64,000 bases of DNA from Coccinella septempunctata (taxonomy: Eukaryota; Arthropoda; Insecta; Coleoptera; Coccinellidae). Under the pieces are notes generated by a model. That model ran no database searches and was not told the DNA's origin. It was given only the letters and a program-made list of their open reading frames with translations. The translations under genes and the position numbers were made by a program. Shown here in pieces: positions 57,559 to 64,000 of this stretch. Positions within the stretch are counted from its first letter, which is position 1, and each line of letters opens with the position of its first letter. The stretch is taken from NCBI RefSeq assembly GCF_907165205.1, contig NC_058193.1:27541521-27605520 (forward strand), read 5' to 3'.

Positions 57559-58880
57559 CTGTAAGAGTGTCATTCGCGATTGTATATGCGCTTTAGGATA
57601 CAGATAAAGATGATCGCCTCGCCTTCATTTCCCCCCCTCTCTCTCTCTCTCTTTCTCTCACAAATAGACGAACTTTTATGATAAACAGTTTTCATAATGA
57701 CTGGAAACATGAAGGAAGATATCTTCAAAAACCTGATTATTGTGGCCTTTTACGACCTTTTTATTGCTTCGGCTTGTGAAGGCAGTCAGATTATATTTTA
57801 ACGTTATTCTTGAACGATTTAAAATCTCATCAATTTCTTATTCTTCTTCCAAACCCTAGGTGATTATCAGGGTAGATCAAATCAAATACCTGGGTATATT
57901 TTTCACCCTCATCTTGATTTAATCGTTGTTTCTCACAGCAAGACCTCGTGTTAATGAGTAAAGGAACTAAAACCTCAACTACAGTCGTTCATCCACAATT
58001 TACTGCTTTTACGCTTGCCATGTCAGTAACAGTCTTCTCGTAGATTCTCGTAGTGACTTTCATCCATTCATTGTCATTTTCTCCAATCACTAAATAATTT
58101 GGATTATCCAAACAACCCCATATAGTGTATTTCATTTGTTCCTTGCTTTTTTTGACGAAATATCCTCAAAAATGGAGTGCATTTCAGGAAGAAGGTCAAG
58201 GAGAAGTTATCTCAATATTTTGACCCCTATGTAGGATCAATATTTTGACCTCCATGTAGGATCACCCTGAAGATATTTCGACAAGCCAATTTGGAAATTT
58301 GAGTGCATAACAGAACAGCCTTTTTTCATTCATTTACTACCATTCCTTCTGATTAGTGTATTGTTCAATTGTTACGCAAATTCTGCCTCTTATGAGGAAA
58401 AGAACAACTTGTTTAGAAATTTTTTTGCTAGAAATAATTATTCAACTGTTCTAATTATTCCTATTTTTTTTCAGGTAAGCATCAGAGAATAAGTTAAACT
58501 TTCAGTTCGAACAACAGGTGAGCTTTATTTTTACGATAAAAACAATCTTCCGTGTAATTCGGATAAAGCAAATTTATACAGGTGGGCCATTCCTCCCAAA
58601 ATCTATAAATTAATAAAAGGTTGCCAGTTTTTTCAATTCGACTCGAACAAATTACAAAGCATTGTTTGTTTTCTCGAATGGTTCATGCATAATGAAGAAT
58701 ATATTTTTCTATGGCATCGAAAACTATAATCCCCCTTCTTATATGAAAAATGTGTTCTGAAAATCATGTTATTCAGTTTTCAGCTTGACATTGAAGACAT
58801 TTTAATACATCAGATACATTTTTCGGTGTGTCAACATGGCATTTCGCGTGATCAGATTCGTCGAATTGGCCTGCCATTAA
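57559..58880. other. unassigned; (CT)n microsatellite and a small tandem repeat
   Basis: (CT)n at about 57632-57660. A 25-26-bp unit (TCAATATTTTGACC...TGTAGGA) is present twice in tandem at 58212-58262. No gene seen. Confidence 0.45.
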
Positions 58881-59240
58881 GCTTCACGTGGAATAACGAA
58901 CGTTTTTCCCCCTGAAGATTCTTCCAATCTTAATCCTTCAGGCCTTCTTACGGTTCTATTTTCGGGGTCTCAAAGTACACAGCCCCCCACGCAATTGTGT
59001 CACGAGCGCGGCCGAAGAGAGGGTGGGGGAGATACCCAGGGAGACGTGTGCGATCTCCTGGGCGAGGGAGGGAATAATTTCGATGCTTTCCCTTTGAAAT
59101 CGCCACCGTTCCTCGAAGGGTATTTTCCACTCGTCGAAGGGGTGTTTTCCACTCGTCTAAGGTGGATATTCAACTGGGGGAAGTGGGCTGCGGTCTTTAA
59201 ATGATGTTATTAAACTCTGCCACGTCTGGTCCGGATAGGT
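58881..59240. promoter_or_regulatory. GC-rich island with a short tandem duplication
   Basis: CpG-containing sequence. A unit TTTTCCACTCGTC(G/T)AAGG is repeated at about 59120-59161. The frame 58995-59204 has no motif. Confidence 0.25.
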
Positions 59241-59362
59241 TTTAGGGGGCATGAAACTTTAGAAGATGTGGCTCTACGTACAGGAACACGATTGGTGGGA
59301 TTTGACTGCAAGCAAGGGATATGCTGCCTTGAATCTGCTTGAATAAGTTTTCTTATGTAATA

Positions 59363-59900
59363 CACAGGGTGTTCCTAAATTGAACGTACAAACGAAAAGG
59401 GGAGATTCCTTAAGTGAGTTTAAAAAAAAAAAAGTCCCATAAACATGGGGTCGCAAACGTTTCGTTTTCGAGATACAGAGTGTTGAAGTTTGAATTTTTT
59501 TCAAGTTTTTTTCTCATAGTATCTACACTTCACAAGATATTCAACTGAAATTTGGCATAGATATTACATTTTAGAGTTCTCACCACGTGACATGGCAATT
59601 TCGATAGAAGATCTACAGGGTGATATTTTTCCTGGAACACTGACACCTGCAGAACTTTTTTTTTTGGTGAGCAACTGTTAATTTGAAAAAATGTAAAAAG
59701 AAGCTTTGTTCTTATACTAAACTTTTCGGTCTCTTGTAGTTTTGTCGTACCTACCAACGAAGAAAAAAAATTCAAACTTCAACACTCTGTATCTCGAAAA
59801 CGAAACGTTTGCGACCCCATGTTTATGGGACTTTTTTTCTTGAACTCACTTAAGGAATCTCCCCTTTTCGTTTGTAGGTTCAATTTAGGAACACCCTGTA
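59363..59900. mobile_element. foldback family C, copy 2, one arm shortened
   Basis: Nearly identical left arm to copy 1 (52581). On the right about 200 bp, including the complement of the inner segment, are missing, so the hairpin is asymmetric; 538 bp. Confidence 0.88.
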
Positions 59901-60296
59901 TAAGTTCATTTACTCCTGCATATTCGTGATATTGTTTTTATTCTAGTTCATCATCAATGAAGTCAGCTCATTCGTATATGCAAAATTGTATTATAGGATG
60001 AAAATAATCTAAAAATTATTGACTGAAAGTTGTTATGCCTCCAATATTTTGATGAAGTTACCATAATATTGCGAAATCATTTTGCAAACACTATGGGATT
60101 TCACATGTTATGAAACTCCTGTATACCAATTCATTGATTGAAATTCAGGGTATAAGCCTCCTGGAAAAAATCAAATATAAGGGTGTGCTAATTTTGTCTA
60201 GTGCATCTGTGACAAAATTTACTTGCATTCATTTCGAGACACCTGTTTAAACTAAATATATAACTTTATTATTACCGGAAAGAGTTTCATAAATAT
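59901..60296. other. no feature recognised
   Basis: AT-rich DNA. Confidence 0.4.
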
Positions 60297-60985
60297 ATAC
60301 CGGGTCTTTGACTCGTTCAAATATTTCAACAGTAGATTCTTGAGGTCAAAAGAAACACTTTTTTCTGTTACCATTTTTTCCGATTCGGCCCTGATAAAAA
60401 GATAAAGCCATTTTAATTTTTGATTGAGCTGTGCCACCCCTGGAAAAATAAAATAACTTTCAGAATAACTACCTCAATCTGTGATACTACACATCTGTGG
60501 ATCTTTACAACAGTGTTGTATTCAGCCAAAGCGCCCAATTTTTCGAATTTTACAGATACTTTTTAATTTTTGAACATCAACTCACTTGAAAACGGCGCAA
60601 TATACGAGAAAATATGAGGAATACTTTTATTTTACAAATCGTTCAAATATGCATTGGATAGCGTCCAACTTAGTTTCAAGAGTTGGGTTCTTTGAATTTT
60701 TGGTATTTTTATGGTATGTAATGGTCATAATGAGAAAACTGGAAGTCGTGGATGATATCTTGTGTTCGAAAAAGATGCATCAAATAAATAAAAAAATATA
60801 TTCCGAAATCCATTTCATAAGATGAAACCGTTTGTGAGATAGAACATTTTTTATGGTTTTTCAACAGCCTGTAATTTTTTAACCGAGACTATTCGGAAGA
60901 ATGGTACAGTAAAAAGTGTTTCTTTTGGCCTCAAGAATCTACTGTTGAAATATTTGTAGGACTCAAAGACTCAAACTTTATATGT
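60297..60985 (+). mobile_element. repeat family B, copy 8
   Basis: Left end ATACCGGGTCTTTGACTCG, right end AAAGACTCAAACTTTATA. Complete interior without insertions, useful as family reference. Confidence 0.87.
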
Positions 60986-61179
60986 ATGTCGATAAAATGA
61001 AATGATATTCATTATCGCAGTCTACAAGTAGGCAACAATTATTGTAGAAGAATTTGGTAGATTTCAGTTGAATTCTGCAGAATCCTCAGCCGTTAGAAAA
61101 TGTGTAGTTTTTGACTACTTCATATGACATAATGCATATTATCTATATGTCATATGACCTGTAAAAATAGTAGCACTAA

Positions 61180-61303
61180 TGGCCATATGCACCGTTTCAT
61201 TAAACGAGATTAATTCCTTAAACATCTTTTTTTTCATAGAGATCCTCTGCTTGAACGTCGTTTAGAGCTTAAACTTCGTTTAATCAAACGGTACATACGG
61301 CCA
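61180..61303. mobile_element. 124-bp MITE with TAA duplication
   Basis: Ends TGGCCATATGCACCGTTTCA and AACGGTACATACGGCCA, flanked by TAA (61177-61179, 61304-61306), PIF/Harbinger-like. Confidence 0.85.
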
Positions 61304-61306
61304 TAA

Positions 61307-61679
61307 ACCAGCGATTTTCGACGAAATTCATCCAGAGAAATAAATGATAACATTCATGCAGAATCTCTAGTACCCTCGAAAAAATTACTTTTAATTTCCT
61401 AAATACTATTTGCCTTCAGGAATAGGTGGTGATTTTCTTTAATCGAATCAAAAATATTCAATTACTACCCATTTAATCTAAAATTATGTGATATAAATGA
61501 AGTATATTCTTTCCCTGAACTGAACGCAAGAAATAGTTACTGCTGATAATGATTTATTCACAATGGGGTCGAATACAATATTGATAATCAATATCCTGAT
61601 AAATAACATATTTGCGGTTAAAAATTCCTAGAACACGGTGACGCTTACAACAATTTATTGTGGAAGCTTTAATAATAAA
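61307..61679. other. no feature recognised
   Basis: AT-rich DNA. Confidence 0.4.
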
Positions 61680-62100
61680 TTGAACTTGACTCGAGTATTC
61701 CCGGCTCCTTCACCAATTTGCAACCAACGCACGTTTGGCGTTGCAAAATGGCGAATGAGCCGGTATACATTGTTTCCCTTTTTATCGCATCTGAGCGACA
61801 CCCGGTAACCGGATACGGATCGAAACCAATCTATCGTCGATCGTAGTCATCAGGGCCCGGAACATATTTCAAACGTTCCGGAATAGACGCGCGCTAACAG
61901 CCACCGGCGGCGACCTATCGCCCTTTCCGAGGGTAACCGAAATGGGAAAGCGGAAAATCGGAGATGAGGTCGCGTCCCTGAACTATATCGGGCCCACGTA
62001 GTCGGCTGATTGCTCGCGCCCGAACAGCCAACAACGTTGAGATGAGAAATTCGCCCGGGAAGTCGTCATGACAACACTAGCCACGTGTCAAGCAAATCAA
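61680..62100. promoter_or_regulatory. CpG-rich unique island
   Basis: Contains GCAAAATGGCGAATGAG, a palindrome-like ATCGTCGATCG and many CpGs; no open frame. Best read as a regulatory or promoter block. Confidence 0.35.
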
Positions 62101-63859
62101 AGGCATGAGGCACGGGGATTTCAGTTGGACCGATGGAAGAAGTGTGTTTCTTGACTGCTTGACTAACGATGGTATGGAGCGATATGCGAAGAACGTCGAG
62201 AAATAGGGGAACGAACCTGAAAAATAGAAAAATTGGTATTTTTCAACAGACACGTGTATTTCTTCGTCTATCATCGAAAATCGTCAGAATTTTTAATGAT
62301 TTGGGCCAGAAACCTCGAGAATCGAAACAGGGTGTTAACCCACTCATAGAAAAATTGAAATTTGCTCTGTCATTGCTACACAATTAAATTTTTTTGTCAA
62401 CTAGTGAAATTTCGAAAGTATCACCATCAGGGAAACATTATATTGGTAAATCTTTGAGAGTGAAATCATAATACCTACTTTCATATCCGTTCTCCTCAAG
62501 ATATTGAACCACAAATTCAAGTATGTATTTATTTTTAGATCTCCTCAATTAATGCTTAGAAGATTCTTTTCTTAATCAATTCTCAAAGGTATTTAAATTC
62601 TGAAGTTTTCATTATTGTTGGCATAACATATATCTGAATTTCTCATAATTTTTATTCATATTCGTAGATCATTTGGTTTTTATCAATGAAATTGAGATTT
62701 ATTGATTTCCTCGGATCGCAATGGTCAAATGTTTTTGTGAAAATTCCATGCTCGACCTCGAAGAAAGTTATTTCCTTTCCTACAAAAATGAAATGAGGTG
62801 AATGCATTGATAAGTTCCGGATTCAAATCGTAGTACGCTTGCTGTCCGTTAGGTGGAACGTGAACCCTGTAGCATACACCTCCTGGCGGTTGAATGTCGA
62901 ACTACAGTGCAAGCTCGGGTCGCCTACGTTGCCAAACCCACCGTAAAATTTCGAGATCTAAGGAATTGATGTGTACACAACATACGATCAGATGAAATTT
63001 TCTGCTTCTTTCGTTAAAAGAAGTTTGATCTCTCTCCCCAGCACATAATTCTTTAACATCTCGTTTAGTTTGCAGCTGATGCTGTCAAGGACCTACTATT
63101 GGTATTATTTAATACGTATCAAACAATCTATACACTAGGTATGTTTGATTTAGTGAAATATGTTCTGTAATTCACAATCTTATTAGGTAGCATGTGTACA
63201 TATGTACTTTGAATGCGCGGTTTTGACATCAAAACTTTTTTCGGTACTTTGAATGACGTGAACATATCGAAAACAGAAAACAACATTCTATGGATATCAT
63301 TCCAAAGAGATCAACTAATTATCTAGCAAGTAGTGAATCTCCATCATCAATAATTTAACGCTCACAGCATTCAGTTGCTTCCAAGGCATAGAAATATCCT
63401 TAATGATTTTCAAGAGAAGGAAGACGAAAACGAAAGCTATGAGCTTATGAGTGTTCCTTTCATGAAAATGGCAGTTTTGGAGTTGACCATTGCCATTGAC
63501 CTTAGAAAAGATCAGAAATAAACATATCGAGAATCAATCATACAAACTCTTCACATTCCTCATTTGTGTAACACAAAAAATTAAATTATCTTATTGTGGT
63601 TGCCAATCCATAATTAAACTTTTGACTAAATTCCACGATTTTTCACAATAATGAAGGTTAAAGTATCTCCACCCCCCTGAAAATGCTATTGCGATAGCTA
63701 AACATGTTTAATATGCATGAAATCTCGTTTTAGTGAAAATGTAATCAGTTTGGTCCTTTGAGAATCTGGAACAAAGAGCTCTTCTACATTTGACGAAAAA
63801 TAACCAAATAATTTATAAAGGAATGGTTCATTGGGCATTCCGGAGAAGTTTAATTCAAG
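62101..63859. other. no gene recognised
   Basis: 1.8 kb of mostly AT-rich DNA. The region 62800-62960 is moderately GC-rich. The frames at 62077-62387 have no motif. Confidence 0.35.
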
Positions 63860-64000
63860 GCACCTGTTGTTTTTGGTCCAGGACTTTTTCGCGTAGCATC
63901 CGGCAACGTCGCATCGCTTCATTTCGGGGGAAGTCCTGGATCGAATCGATGCAACGCGCGCGTTCTTGGCCTTGGTTTCGTTGCTCTTGGCCCGCTTGCC
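63860..64000. promoter_or_regulatory. start of another GC-rich island, cut by the window edge
   Basis: GC and CpG rise from about 63890 (CGTCGCATCGC, GCAACGCGCGCG) and continue to the last base. Confidence 0.25.

Noticed and set aside
1..64000. CRISPR arrays, bacterial operons or a viral insertion
   Set aside because: No spaced direct repeats, no Shine-Dalgarno gene strings and no recognisable viral protein; the content is eukaryotic.

Overview
The window looks like a piece of an AT-rich arthropod, most likely insect, nuclear genome. Several open frames carry clear GT-AG introns, there are no bacterial-type operons, and the mobile elements are those usual in insects: Tc1, mariner, PIF/Harbinger, hAT, Jockey-type and other LINEs, and many long-inverted-repeat MITEs. 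A beetle would fit, but that is a guess from the element mix; no host gene here fixes the species.

Host coding content is sparse. The best host gene candidate is a first coding exon at 14744-14933 (+), with a proline run and a consensus splice donor, behind a GC-rich and CpG-rich leader (about 14030-14743). No matching downstream exon is visible, so the rest of the window may be its long first intron or intergenic DNA. A second candidate is a frame at 17213-17608 (+) with a signal-peptide-like start, broken by one in-frame stop.

The rest is a layered record of transposition. The one element that looks intact is a 3,004-bp PIF/Harbinger transposon at 28782-31785, with TAA target duplications, inverted ends and two convergent, spliced, fully open genes: a zeste/Myb-like DNA-binding protein on + and a HARBI1-type transposase on -. 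Decayed autonomous elements are two Tc1 copies (17897-19412 and 49710-51227), a mariner (47249-48478) with a truncated second copy at the left edge (1-330), an hAT derivative (27324-28132) sitting in a Jockey fragment, and three LINE 3' tails (23056-23574, 23654-23957, 54568-55210).

Non-autonomous families dominate by length. 'B' has eight copies of about 0.65 kb with ends of about 100 bp. 'G' has three copies of 1.2-1.3 kb that keep a spliced helix-turn-helix exon pair. 'F', 'C' and 'H' have two copies each. There are also several single long hairpins. Many unrelated families share the terminus (TA)CAGGGTG. Several loci are nested, and the nesting gives an order of events, most clearly at 49264-51570 (B, then MITE, then Tc1).

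Between the repeats lie about a dozen short, unique, GC-rich and CpG-rich islands spaced every few kilobases from 22 kb to the right edge. They have no convincing coding frame. They resemble conserved cis-regulatory blocks around a developmental gene, but this rests on composition only. Boundaries of old repeats are good to a few tens of bases unless a target duplication is stated.
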